From CAZDXB01 sp964509335 (GTDB lineage Bacteria > Bacteroidota > Ignavibacteria > Kapaibacteriales > UBA2268), in assembly GCA_964509335.1 (NCBI GenBank), contig CAZDXB010000018.1, forward strand, positions 1 to 64,000: 64,000 nt of DNA, given 5' to 3'. The position numbers were made by a program, and so were the translations under genes. The notes below the pieces were generated by a model, which was not told the DNA's origin, searched no databases, and saw nothing but the letters and a program-made list of their open reading frames with translations. Of the stretch, positions 1 through 7,600 are shown in pieces (positions within the stretch are counted from its first letter, which is position 1; each line of letters starts with the position of its first letter).

Positions 1-517
1 TGATAACGGACATTGATTAGTTGTGGTTTGATTACAAGTGAAGTTTTTGTATATTTTCTTCGAGAATCCATTATACCGGCGAAGAGTTGTGGTTTGATTA
101 CAAGTGAAGTTTTTGTATATTAAACCAAAATAAATATCACGACATTTGTCGGTTGTGGTTTGATTACAAGTGAAGTTTTTGTATATTATAGAATGGATAT
201 TAGATACAATATCAGACGTTGTGGTTTGATTACAAGTGAAGTTTTTGTATATTGCACGGAATGGAAGTGTCGCTTGCGTCGGTGGTTGTGGTTTGATTAC
301 AAGTGAAGTTTTTGTATATTTTTGATAGATAGCTGTAAAAACTCAGCTGGTTGTGGTTTGATTACAAGTGAAGTTTTTGTATATTAGGCGAACCCGAACG
401 CTACGAAGGACGTGAGTTGTGGTTTGATTACAAGTGAAGTTTTTGTATATTAGCGGACGACTACACGGGCGCGCGGCACGAGTTGTGGTTTGATTACAAG
501 TGAAGTTTTTGTATATT
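1..517 (+). CRISPR. CRISPR array of a type II-C system, 8 repeats seen, left end cut by window
   Basis: Eight identical 36-bp repeats start at 20, 86, 152, 218, 285, 350, 416 and 482 and end at 517. Each begins GTTGTGGTTTGATTACAAG and ends TTTTTGTATATT. Seven complete spacers of 29-31 bp (mostly 30) separate them, and bases 1-19 are the end of another spacer, so the array continues to the left. The GTTGTGG start matches the crRNA-sense orientation of known type II-C repeats in Bacteroidota, so I read the crRNA strand as plus, opposite to the cas genes. The tracrRNA anti-repeat at 4968-4988 supports this orientation, and so does the plus-strand terminator at 520-577. The repeat next to cas2 is not degenerate. 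Spacer targets cannot be judged from the window alone. Confidence 0.97.
28..55 (+). promoter_or_regulatory. Promoter-like element inside each CRISPR repeat (first copy shown)
   Basis: Within the repeat, TTGATT (repeat bases 9-14) is followed after 16 bp by TATATT (repeat bases 31-36), a good match to a -35/-10 pair. The same element recurs in all eight repeats. Initiation 7 nt past the -10 would fall on spacer base 7 and leave 24 nt of a 30-nt spacer. That is the arrangement known from Neisseria meningitidis type II-C, where each repeat drives its own crRNA. Function here is inference, because the sigma preference of this lineage is unknown. Confidence 0.45.
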
Positions 518-519
518 AG

Positions 520-577
520 GTCTCGCATAGCCCCCTATATAATATAGACTTAAGGGGCGCGAGACTTAATTTTTTTC
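520..577 (+). terminator. Rho-independent terminator at the end of the CRISPR array
   Basis: GTCTCGC (520-526) pairs with GCGAGAC (559-565) and GCCCC (530-534) with GGGGC (554-558), leaving a 3-nt bulge. An inner CTATA/TATAG hairpin lies in the loop. A TTAATTTTTTT tract follows at 566-576. The T-run is on the plus-strand side only, so it would stop transcripts running rightwards out of the array before they enter cas2 antisense. Confidence 0.7.
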
Positions 578-617
578 GCTCTTTCGGAGCTATTTCAAAG
601 CCTAAAATCCAAAAAAC

Positions 618-953
618 TCAGAAAAATTCCATCTGGCTCGGAGCGTCTTCCGGCTCTATTGGCTCCTTGTTCCAATAATGCTTTATCATTGAAAACTGCT
701 TGTCGGTCATATTCAGCAAACTTATTTTGCCCCTGCCCGGAAGATTTCTTTCCACTCTTCTTATCTTCGCTTCCAAAGATTCGTAACTGGAGCAATGCCT
801 TATATAAACCGAATACTGCATCATATTAAAGCCTTCTTTTTCCAAAAACTTCTTGAACCTCGCGTAACGCTTGCGGTCTTCCGGCTTATTGACGGGAAGG
901 TCGAAAAGGACAAATAGCCACATAATCCTATATTCGCTTATTCTTATTTTCAT
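618..953 (-). CDS. cas2: CRISPR-associated endonuclease Cas2 (type II-C)
   Basis: A 111-residue Cas2, the small ferredoxin-fold partner that bridges Cas1 dimers during spacer acquisition. The N-terminal beta strand MWLFVLFDLPV carries the conserved Asp, and the sequence continues with an RRYxxFxxxL-type helix (RKRYARFKKFLEKEGF) and MMQYSVYIRHC, all typical of type II Cas2. A longer in-frame start at 995 would lie deep inside cas1. I chose the ATG at 951-953 because it overlaps the cas1 stop as ATGA, indicating translational coupling. It is the last cas gene before the array. Confidence 0.93.
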   Translation of the reverse strand: MKIRISEYRIMWLFVLFDLPVNKPEDRKRYARFKKFLEKEGFNMMQYSVYIRHCSSYESLEAKIRRVERNLPGRGKISLLNMTDKQFSMIKHYWNKEPIEPEDAPSQMEFF

Positions 954-1840
954 AGACTCGGCAAAATCAGTTTTTTCCCCTTGCCCGCGTAACATTTGTT
1001 AAGCGAGACGCAAGTTTTAAGCGCCGCCAACTGAAGCGGCTTTTTCTTTCCGCCGACAAGGACGTCGCCGTCGGCGAGCGGCAAAATCTTGGCTTTAGCT
1101 TCCCTGTTCAAATCCTTAATCGGCTCTTGGAAATCAAACTTTTCCGCCAAATGCAAATCGACGAAGGGACGGTAAGGCTCCATAATATCGTCGGCAAGGC
1201 AGTAAGGATTGTATTGGTTCTTGTGCCTGAGAGCCGCCGAAGGATTCAAGCCCCTTAGCGCCAAAGCTCTGGCGACGACCGCGCGAAGAATAGCGTAGCC
1301 GTAGTTTAGCAAATTGTTGGGGTAGTCGCCGAACCGCGCTCTTTTGAACTTGATTTCGGGAAAGAAAGCGCCCCAATAATATTTAGAGGCGGCGGCTTCC
1401 TTGTTGGAGCTGTCCCCGCTTTTTACTTCGTTTGCCAACTTTCTTAATCTCTCGCTTTCGGAGCCTCTTTTTTCCAGCGCGCAGGCTTGGTTTCTTATTT
1501 TCGCTTGAACTATTTGCTTCCAAAGATTGTTCTTCAGAGTTTGCTTTGCGCTTATTTGCCGGTTGAACCTTTTCGTGTAAAGATTGTTGGCGGCGAAGGG
1601 AAGCGCCAAGCCGTTTGGAATACGTCTCTTATCGCAAAACACGACGGCTACCGAACTTTCCATCAGCTCTTGAAGCAAATAAGAAGTAGCTATTATTTGA
1701 GGGTGGTCGAGCTCCAAATAGCCAATGTCGTCTATTGGAATAGAGTTGACTTCGCCTGTCGATTTTACCTCCAGCTTCATTATCCCGTTCTTCGCGCTTA
1801 GCCGGCAAGGGCTTCCTATGTATATAAGTCGTTTAATCAT
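950..1840 (-). CDS. cas1: CRISPR-associated endonuclease Cas1 (type II-C)
   Basis: A 296-residue integrase of the CRISPR adaptation complex. It begins MIKRLIYIGSPCRLSAKNG, a standard type II Cas1 N-terminus. The C-terminal helical domain has the catalytic Glu region (NKEAAASKYYWGAFF), the His region (LNPSAALRHKNQYNPYCLADDIMEPYRPFVD, with H and the acidic residues) and the closing basic tail. An upstream start at 1852 is possible. I prefer 1840, where the ATG overlaps the cas9 stop by a few bases, as in most cas9-cas1 junctions. It lies between cas9 and cas2 in one operon. Confidence 0.94.
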   Translation of the reverse strand: MIKRLIYIGSPCRLSAKNGIMKLEVKSTGEVNSIPIDDIGYLELDHPQIIATSYLLQELMESSVAVVFCDKRRIPNGLALPFAANNLYTKRFNRQISAKQTLKNNLWKQIVQAKIRNQACALEKRGSESERLRKLANEVKSGDSSNKEAAASKYYWGAFFPEIKFKRARFGDYPNNLLNYGYAILRAVVARALALRGLNPSAALRHKNQYNPYCLADDIMEPYRPFVDLHLAEKFDFQEPIKDLNREAKAKILPLADGDVLVGGKKKPLQLAALKTCVSLNKCYAGKGKKLILPSL

Positions 1841-4800
1841 CGGCATACTCAATAAATCCGGCTGGCGATATTAATATTTTTGTTCCGAAAAATTTAGATG
1901 GTGATTTTTGTAAAAGACATCTTCTATCATAATCGTTTGTAATAGCTGTATTATGTGTTCTAAAGTTCATCTGAGCTTTAGAAGATTTCTGCACCCTAAA
2001 AACTTTATCGAAAACGGCGCCGTAAGTCGCCTTATCTTCCGGGTCGAATGCTTCGGGGACTTCGCCCCAAAGAACAGCTTCGTTAATTTGCAGCGAGCAG
2101 ACGAACTCTTTGTTGGGACCGTGATTAGTTTTAATAATTGGCTCTCCTTCCCTTTTTCTGCGGTAAGCTTCGAACAGCGTAACTATTTCCCCTTTTTGCG
2201 TTCCGTCTTCGTCGGCGTAAATTTCTACGTGGTGGTTGGAACCTGGCTCGACCCATTTGTTGTAACCGCTGATTTTGAACATATTGGAACTCGCAACTTC
2301 AATTCTTGCTTTTTTAATAGGCGTTTTCTTTCCGCTTTTGATTCCGTTAAGAAAAACCGGCTCGGCGAAGGCTTCGTTCCTTTTCTTATTAAACTCAGCT
2401 GAAGATAAACCAAAATTATTTTTATTTTCCCTATATACATCGACTCCAAATTCATACAATCTTTCATAAATAGCGTCTTTAACTTTTTCATCAATTATAT
2501 TTCTAATTTGCTTAGCCTTCATATTTTCAATAGGCTTTCTAACCGTATAAAGAGGAACTCCGTTTTTATTTTGTTTTTGGTTACCTAAATTATCTTTAAG
2601 CATACCGTAGAAAGTATCCTCGTGCATTTGCCCGCGGACTTTTCTGTTGACTCTGCGAGAAACGATTATTTTTTGTAAAGCGTATTCGACGTCTATATAA
2701 AATCCCTCCCAGGGCGGCGGGAAGTGACGGACGAGCTTTTCTTCTTTCATACCGTAAGCGCTGTGCGCGTCGGAAAGCCGTTTAAGAGCGGCTCTGCTCG
2801 TCGCGGCGATAGCGATCGCGTCGACGGCGTGGTGGCGGTGGTCTTCCCTATTCTTCAAATCCTCGTCTTCGTTGTCTCTCGCCAAAATAGCGTTAAGCCC
2901 CCAGAACCGTCTAAGCGTAGCGGTAGTTTGCCCCGTCGCTACGTTCACGTTTTCCGTCAAATGTTTCATATAGTTTTTAGCGACTTTAGATATATATCGC
3001 GTATCGTTTAGCTTTCGAGATATAAACTCATTAGGATCTAATTTCTTAGCCAAGAATCTATCGACTTTTGGCTTTTGCATTTTCGTGTCTTTCAATCTGT
3101 ATTTCATTTCCTCGAAGCGTTCAGTGTCGCCGCCGTAAGCTTCGTAAGGCGTTTTGTTTCCCTTAATTTCGTTTTCCTCCCTAAAGCAAAGCGACAGATT
3201 ATTAAAGGAACTATCGAGACTTCTGCTGTATGGTATGATGTGTTCGATGTCAACTTCGCCGTTGTAGAGTTGATGAAGCCCAATTTTTTTCCCGGTGTAA
3301 GGACAGGTTTCGTTGCACTCTACCCAAAGTTTGTATTTCTTAATATCGTTTCTCGTGGGAACATCTACGAGTCCTTCCTTAGTCAGTATTTTTTTGATTT
3401 CGTCGGCTTCCTTCTCTCTGGCTCTGTTTTCTATAAGAATTTTAAGTCTATGTTCTCTCGAAAGCTTCAAGTCTCTCGCCATCTCCACGCGAATTTCTTC
3501 CGGCTTTCCGTAAACGTCTATAATCTCGTTAACGACTTTCTTTAGCTGATGCAAAGTTTGATTTACCAAAGGATTCGCGACGTTTTCGGGCGTGGGAAGT
3601 TTCTCCAGAATTTCGGGCTTCTCTTCCAAAAGACTGTGGTCGTAGCCGGCTCTCTCGGCGGCGTCCGAGTAAATCAAACCTTCCTTCAAATAAGGAAGAA
3701 TATTTCTAATAGCTTTAAGGCTTAGCTTAGCGTATGTTTTCGGAAATTTGATTTTGCAGAACTTTTCCAATTTATCGCCTTCAAAGCCCCAAGTTTTTCG
3801 GGCGTAGTCTAGAAGCCATTCCGGCTCTTTAGCGAAATGAAGGGTGTTCCACATCTTGAAAAGTTCTTCATCGTCGTATTTGTCGAAATCCTTTCCGATA
3901 GCTTTTTTGAGTTTGGAATAGAACTTCAAACCGTCGATTTTTTCCTGCGACTCTACGTTAATTTTATATTCTTTTCCGTTCAACTGGAGCAGTTTTCTCA
4001 TTTTTTTAAAAGTAACCTGACCTTTTGTCTCCAGCTCTTTCAGTAAAATTTCTCTTTCTCTATTGGTTAGCTTTTGTCTGTCGTCGTCAATCCTATCGCC
4101 TCCAATAACTCGAATAGAGTTTAATTGCTGATGCATAACGAATTCCTCAACTGTCGGGTGGAATCGCGCGGCTCGTCTTTTGTTTTTCTCGAACTTGCAG
4201 TAGCCGCGTCTGTTCTTTTGCGATTTAAGCGGTCGCTGGTAAAATATAATTCTGTCTCTAATATCTTTATAATTTTCGTCGTTTAGCAATTCGGGATAGA
4301 ACTGTTTTTGTATTTCCCAAATCGAATCGAACTCCTCGACGAACATATCCCTTTCGGTGTATCTGTTTCTAATTCTTATATCGTGTGGATTTAGCGAGTT
4401 AAGGTATTCGCCCAAAGTCTTAAATCCGCCTTCGGCGATTGCTTTTCTTAGTTCGGAAATGCCGCGAGCGCCGGACTTATCCGAGCCGTCGTAAATCGCG
4501 CCTTCTTCTTTATCGCTTAAAGACTCGATTCGATTGCTTTTGTATCCTCTTCTTTCGTTCAAGTGATAGAAAATCCTGCCGATTTCGTACGGCGTTAGCT
4601 TCTCGTAAAGAGCTTTTTCCCTAAGCGGATAAGGATTCATAGCGAAAAAGTCGTCTAAATCGTCTTTGGGCATCATATCCAATTCCCAAAGTTTGCTTCG
4701 CAGCTGCCTTCTCCTTTTCTTTCGTCGCCAAGTTTGCCGTCTTATTTGACGTTTTTCTCGTCTGCTCGCGTTTTTCGACATTTCTTGCTTCTGGTCCATA

Positions 4801-4919
4801 TTTTCGACGCCCTCTTCGAAAATTCTAACCCCCGCGTCGATAATATATTCCTCTTTAAAATCCAAAAGAGCCCAGCCTATAGAAGTCGGTCCCAAGTCTA
4901 AACCTAAAGTATAACCCAT
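1833..4919 (-). CDS. cas9: CRISPR-associated endonuclease Cas9, compact type II-C form
   Basis: The 1028-residue RNA-guided nuclease is intact and all catalytic motifs are readable. RuvC-I is MGYTLGLDLGPTSIGWALLD with D8. An Arg-rich bridge helix follows (about residues 50-75, RREKRQIRRQTWRRKKRRRQ). RuvC-II is EEIRVEMARDL with E479. The HNH motif GEVDIEHIIPYSRSLDSSFNN has H560 as the general base. RuvC-III is HRHHAVDAIAIA with H697 and D700. The remaining ~300 residues form the WED/PAM-interacting end, which I cannot match to a PAM. The frame is open to 4997, but those 26 extra codons would overlap the tracrRNA. The ATG at 4917-4919 is preceded by AAAGGGGA and starts at the conserved RuvC-I strand. 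No Csn2 or Cas4 is present, and with the short length this indicates subtype II-C. Confidence 0.97.
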   Translation of the reverse strand: MGYTLGLDLGPTSIGWALLDFKEEYIIDAGVRIFEEGVENMDQKQEMSKNASRREKRQIRRQTWRRKKRRRQLRSKLWELDMMPKDDLDDFFAMNPYPLREKALYEKLTPYEIGRIFYHLNERRGYKSNRIESLSDKEEGAIYDGSDKSGARGISELRKAIAEGGFKTLGEYLNSLNPHDIRIRNRYTERDMFVEEFDSIWEIQKQFYPELLNDENYKDIRDRIIFYQRPLKSQKNRRGYCKFEKNKRRAARFHPTVEEFVMHQQLNSIRVIGGDRIDDDRQKLTNREREILLKELETKGQVTFKKMRKLLQLNGKEYKINVESQEKIDGLKFYSKLKKAIGKDFDKYDDEELFKMWNTLHFAKEPEWLLDYARKTWGFEGDKLEKFCKIKFPKTYAKLSLKAIRNILPYLKEGLIYSDAAERAGYDHSLLEEKPEILEKLPTPENVANPLVNQTLHQLKKVVNEIIDVYGKPEEIRVEMARDLKLSREHRLKILIENRAREKEADEIKKILTKEGLVDVPTRNDIKKYKLWVECNETCPYTGKKIGLHQLYNGEVDIEHIIPYSRSLDSSFNNLSLCFREENEIKGNKTPYEAYGGDTERFEEMKYRLKDTKMQKPKVDRFLAKKLDPNEFISRKLNDTRYISKVAKNYMKHLTENVNVATGQTTATLRRFWGLNAILARDNEDEDLKNREDHRHHAVDAIAIAATSRAALKRLSDAHSAYGMKEEKLVRHFPPPWEGFYIDVEYALQKIIVSRRVNRKVRGQMHEDTFYGMLKDNLGNQKQNKNGVPLYTVRKPIENMKAKQIRNIIDEKVKDAIYERLYEFGVDVYRENKNNFGLSSAEFNKKRNEAFAEPVFLNGIKSGKKTPIKKARIEVASSNMFKISGYNKWVEPGSNHHVEIYADEDGTQKGEIVTLFEAYRRKREGEPIIKTNHGPNKEFVCSLQINEAVLWGEVPEAFDPEDKATYGAVFDKVFRVQKSSKAQMNFRTHNTAITNDYDRRCLLQKSPSKFFGTKILISPAGFIEYADD

Positions 4920-4932
4920 TTTATTTTCCCCT

Positions 4933-4960
4933 TTGATATTTATAAAATAATATTTATATT
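4933..4960 (+). promoter_or_regulatory. Predicted tracrRNA promoter, overlapping the cas9 ribosome-binding site
   Basis: TTGATA (4933-4938), 16 bp, then TATATT (4955-4960). Seven bases on is 4967, one base before the anti-repeat. The -35 box abuts and partly overlaps the complement of the cas9 Shine-Dalgarno sequence (4927-4934). Its layout is the same as the element inside each CRISPR repeat. Confidence 0.55.
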
Positions 4961-4966
4961 CGCGAT

Positions 4967-5047
4967 ACACTTGTAATCTTATTACAATAAGGCACAAATG
5001 CCGAAGGTTTTAACCTCTAGCCTCAGGTCAGCTGGGGCTTTTTTTTT
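4967..5047 (+). ncRNA. tracrRNA of the type II-C system
   Basis: Bases 4968-4988 form an anti-repeat. CACTTGTAATC (4968-4978) is an exact complement of repeat bases 11-21. TTATTACAAT (4979-4988) pairs with the first 10 bases of the repeat through 8 pairs (three of them G-U) and a 2-nt internal mismatch. Then come three hairpins: GGCA-CAAA-TGCC (4991-5002), AGGTT-TT-AACCT (5005-5016) and AGCCTCAG-GTCAG-CTGGGGCT (5019-5039). Nine T residues close it as a terminator. Anti-repeat, nexus-type hairpins and terminal hairpin in this order are the standard tracrRNA plan. It is transcribed divergently from cas9 and converges on no gene. The RNA would be about 80 nt, and the 5' end is inferred from the promoter. 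Confidence 0.88.
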
Positions 5048-5263
5048 ATACGCCTATTATAATAAACATCCATAAACACGGTAATTTCTCGGCTTTTATA
5101 AAATCGGGTAGAACCCTTGTATCAAAATAAAACTTCTTTTTCAAAAAACAAAATATAGCAAAGCTTTTTAAACATAGAATTTACATTAAAAACCGAAATG
5201 ACTCGTTTTTTACTACCTGAAAACAAAACGGCGGATAATGTATTATAAACGATAAAAAGGATT
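5048..5263. other. Intergenic region between tracrRNA and ABC-class ATPase
   Basis: About 215 bp of AT-rich DNA with no convincing ORF. On the minus strand TATAAT (complement of 5056-5061) could be a -10 box for cas9. If used, the cas9 mRNA leader would be antisense to the whole tracrRNA. I see no clear -35 for it. Confidence 0.35.
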
Positions 5264-6961
5264 ATGCAGAGCGAGAAAGACTTATCGAGCAGGTTATACG
5301 AGTTAGACGGCAGAGGATACAAAGCATACAAGAGCTTAAAAGGCGCTTACGATTACGGCGATTTCGAATTAATAATCGATTACGTGCAGGGCGACCCGTT
5401 CGCTTCGCCGAGCCGGGTCATTTTGCGCGTTCGGCAGTCGAACGCCGGCTTCCCCGAAGACACATATCATAGCAAGAGCCGCGAAGTAGCGTTGCGGGAT
5501 TACTTGACGCGGCAAATCCACACGAACGCCAAAGCCGCCGCCAAGAACAACCGCGGAAGCGGCAAATCGGGGAAAATCTCAATCGACGCGCCCGGACAGG
5601 AAATACTCGAAAGAAGCGCGGCGTTCGCAACCGGCGAAGAGGTAGAGGCGCGAATAAGCGTAGGCTTGCCCGCTTTCGGCAGGAAAATCGCCGGCAAGCA
5701 AGCCAACGCAATGTTTATGGAGGAAATACCGGAAATTGTAGAGCGCTCGCTGTTTTATAGTAATTTAGACGCCGGCGAGCTTTACGAACACATAAAAACG
5801 AACGAGGACGCCGATTATCTGAGGAATAGTTTAGACGCAAAGGGACTGATAGCCTTCGTAGCCGACGGTTCGATTCTACCGAGGAAATCGGGAATCAGCC
5901 AGAAGCCAATGGAGCGCGAAAAAGCCGTGGAGTTTCAATCGCCGGAATCTATGCGCGTGGAAATAGAACTTCCCAATTACGGTTCGGTAAATGGAATGGG
6001 CGTCCCCAAGGGCGTTACGTTAATAGTCGGGGGCGGCTACCATGGAAAATCGACAGTTTTGAACGCGCTTGAGTTAGGCGTGTATAATCATATTCCGAAC
6101 GACGGCAGGGAGAAAGTTGTCGCCAATTCGGAAGCGGCAAAAATCAGAGCCGAGGACGGCAGGTATATCGAGAAGACGAACATTTCGCCGTTTATATCGA
6201 ATTTGCCGTTCGGCAAGGACACCGTCGAGTTCAGCTCGGAAAACGCCAGCGGCTCGACCTCTCAGGCGGCGAATATAATAGAAGCGCTGGAAGTTGGCGC
6301 GAAGTGCCTGCTAATCGACGAGGACACCTCCGCGACTAATTTTATGATACGCGACGAGAGTATGCAAAAGCTCGTCGCCAAAGACAAAGAGCCGATTACG
6401 CCCTTCGTCGATAAAGCGAAGCAGCTATACGAAGACTACGGAATTTCCACTGTATTAGTTATAGGCGGCTCTGGCATATATTTCGACATCGCCGATAAAG
6501 TTATATGTATGGACAACTACGCCCCTTACGACCTGTCCGAGCGAGCGCGGGAAATCGCCGAGAGCGGCGGAAGAAAGCAAGAAGGCGGCGGCTCGTTCGG
6601 CGAGATAACTCAGCGTTCGGTAATAAAGAATTCAATCGACGCCCAAAGAGGCAAGAAAATGAAAATTAAATCTCGCGGAACGAGGTTGATACAATTCGGC
6701 AGACAGAACATCGAACTGCGCTCGGTAGAACAGTTAATAGACGAAAGCCAGACGAGAGCTATCGGCAAGGCGATATTCCATGCGAGAAAATATATGGACG
6801 ACGGCAAAACGCTGAACGAAGTATGCGACGCGGTTTTAGCGGATATGGAAACAATCGACGCGGTGGAGCCGAATTCGGGCGGTCTGGCGAAATTCCGAAA
6901 ATTAGAATTAGCGGCGGCTATAAACCGGCTGAGAAGTTTGAGGATGGAGAGAACGAGGTGA
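5264..6961 (+). CDS. Predicted ATPase of the ABC class (PF09818/MRB1590 type)
   Basis: A 565-residue soluble ATPase. The N-terminal ~240 residues (GRGYKAYKSLKGAYDYGDFELIIDYVQGDPFASPSRVILR) match the substrate-binding half of the MRB1590-like family. A Walker A, GGGYHGKSTVLNAL, follows at about residues 256-268. The ABC-like signature SGSTSQAANIIEALEVG precedes a Walker B region, CLLIDEDTSATNFMIRD, and then the conserved TVLVIGGSGIYFDIADKVICMDNY. The trypanosome homologue binds RNA during editing, but the bacterial function is unknown. An AAAAGG precedes the ATG. It is divergent from cas9 and convergent with the DUF3226 gene. I find no family-level reason to call it a Cas protein, so its place beside cas9 may be chance. 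Confidence 0.85.
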   Translation: MQSEKDLSSRLYELDGRGYKAYKSLKGAYDYGDFELIIDYVQGDPFASPSRVILRVRQSNAGFPEDTYHSKSREVALRDYLTRQIHTNAKAAAKNNRGSGKSGKISIDAPGQEILERSAAFATGEEVEARISVGLPAFGRKIAGKQANAMFMEEIPEIVERSLFYSNLDAGELYEHIKTNEDADYLRNSLDAKGLIAFVADGSILPRKSGISQKPMEREKAVEFQSPESMRVEIELPNYGSVNGMGVPKGVTLIVGGGYHGKSTVLNALELGVYNHIPNDGREKVVANSEAAKIRAEDGRYIEKTNISPFISNLPFGKDTVEFSSENASGSTSQAANIIEALEVGAKCLLIDEDTSATNFMIRDESMQKLVAKDKEPITPFVDKAKQLYEDYGISTVLVIGGSGIYFDIADKVICMDNYAPYDLSERAREIAESGGRKQEGGGSFGEITQRSVIKNSIDAQRGKKMKIKSRGTRLIQFGRQNIELRSVEQLIDESQTRAIGKAIFHARKYMDDGKTLNEVCDAVLADMETIDAVEPNSGGLAKFRKLELAAAINRLRSLRMERTR

Positions 6962-6995
6962 AAGCGCTTTCGCGAGATTATATTAACGTCGCGAC

Positions 6996-7592
6996 TTACT
7001 TAAAATTATCGAAAAAATCTTTAAGCGCGTCAAAAACCTTATGCTCAAAATCAATATAGCCCTTTTCAGCGGCTATTCCCAGACTATAAGCGGCGGGATT
7101 TCTATAAGCTAAATAGCAGAGAAAATCAAATTTTGAATTCTTATTATGGTCAGGTTTTGAACAATCTTTATAATCTTGGATACAATCGAGTATGCGTTCA
7201 TCGATAGTCTCTAAACATAAATTCTCTATCGAGCCGTTCCTTTTATTATCGGGTAAAACAAAAATGCCGAACTTTATATCGCCTTCTTTTATTATAGATT
7301 CTTTGACTTTTCTATTTGTGATAAAATTTTCGTCGCAAAAGGCGTCCCTAATAGATTTATAAGCGGCTTCGTAGTCGTCGTCAGCGTCTCTAACGACGAC
7401 CAACTTTCTTATTTTGCGTCTTCCGGGAACTTTGGATAAAAGCCTTAATGTTCCGCGAATATTGTTCTTGCCTATCGCTTCTATTATCTGACAATTTATC
7501 CCCAAACGAACAAAATAATTCTCAAAAAATCTTTTGTCGTCCGAACCTTCAACTACTAGGACAAATTCTTTTTTTATTTCTAGAGCTGGCAT
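6996..7592 (-). CDS. DUF3226 family TOPRIM-like protein
   Basis: A 198-residue protein with TOPRIM-fold motifs: FVLVVEGSDDKRFFENYF supplies the conserved Glu near the N-terminus, and LVVVRDADDDYEAAYKSI supplies the acidic DxDxD-like patch. DUF3226 proteins are single-domain relatives of the TOPRIM nucleases found in OLD, Gabija and PARIS systems. It starts 8 bp after the stop of the ATPase gene upstream, so the two almost certainly form one transcript and probably one complex. The pair is visibly more A+T-rich than the flanking genes, suggesting transfer. A nuclease role is inferred. Confidence 0.75.
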   Translation of the reverse strand: MPALEIKKEFVLVVEGSDDKRFFENYFVRLGINCQIIEAIGKNNIRGTLRLLSKVPGRRKIRKLVVVRDADDDYEAAYKSIRDAFCDENFITNRKVKESIIKEGDIKFGIFVLPDNKRNGSIENLCLETIDERILDCIQDYKDCSKPDHNKNSKFDFLCYLAYRNPAAYSLGIAAEKGYIDFEHKVFDALKDFFDNFK

Positions 7593-7600
7593 AAAACGAA

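Noticed and set aside
343..528. 61-residue ORF with LIYKNFTCNQTTT repeats
   Set aside because: It is the CRISPR repeats read as codons; the repeated peptide is the repeat translated on the minus strand.
4920..4997. 26-residue N-terminal extension of Cas9
   Set aside because: It overlaps the tracrRNA, has no family similarity, and the ATG at 4919 has the better ribosome-binding site and the conserved RuvC-I start.
5264..6961. Calling the ABC-class ATPase a new Cas protein
   Set aside because: The family is widespread away from CRISPR loci and it faces away from cas9; adjacency alone is not enough.
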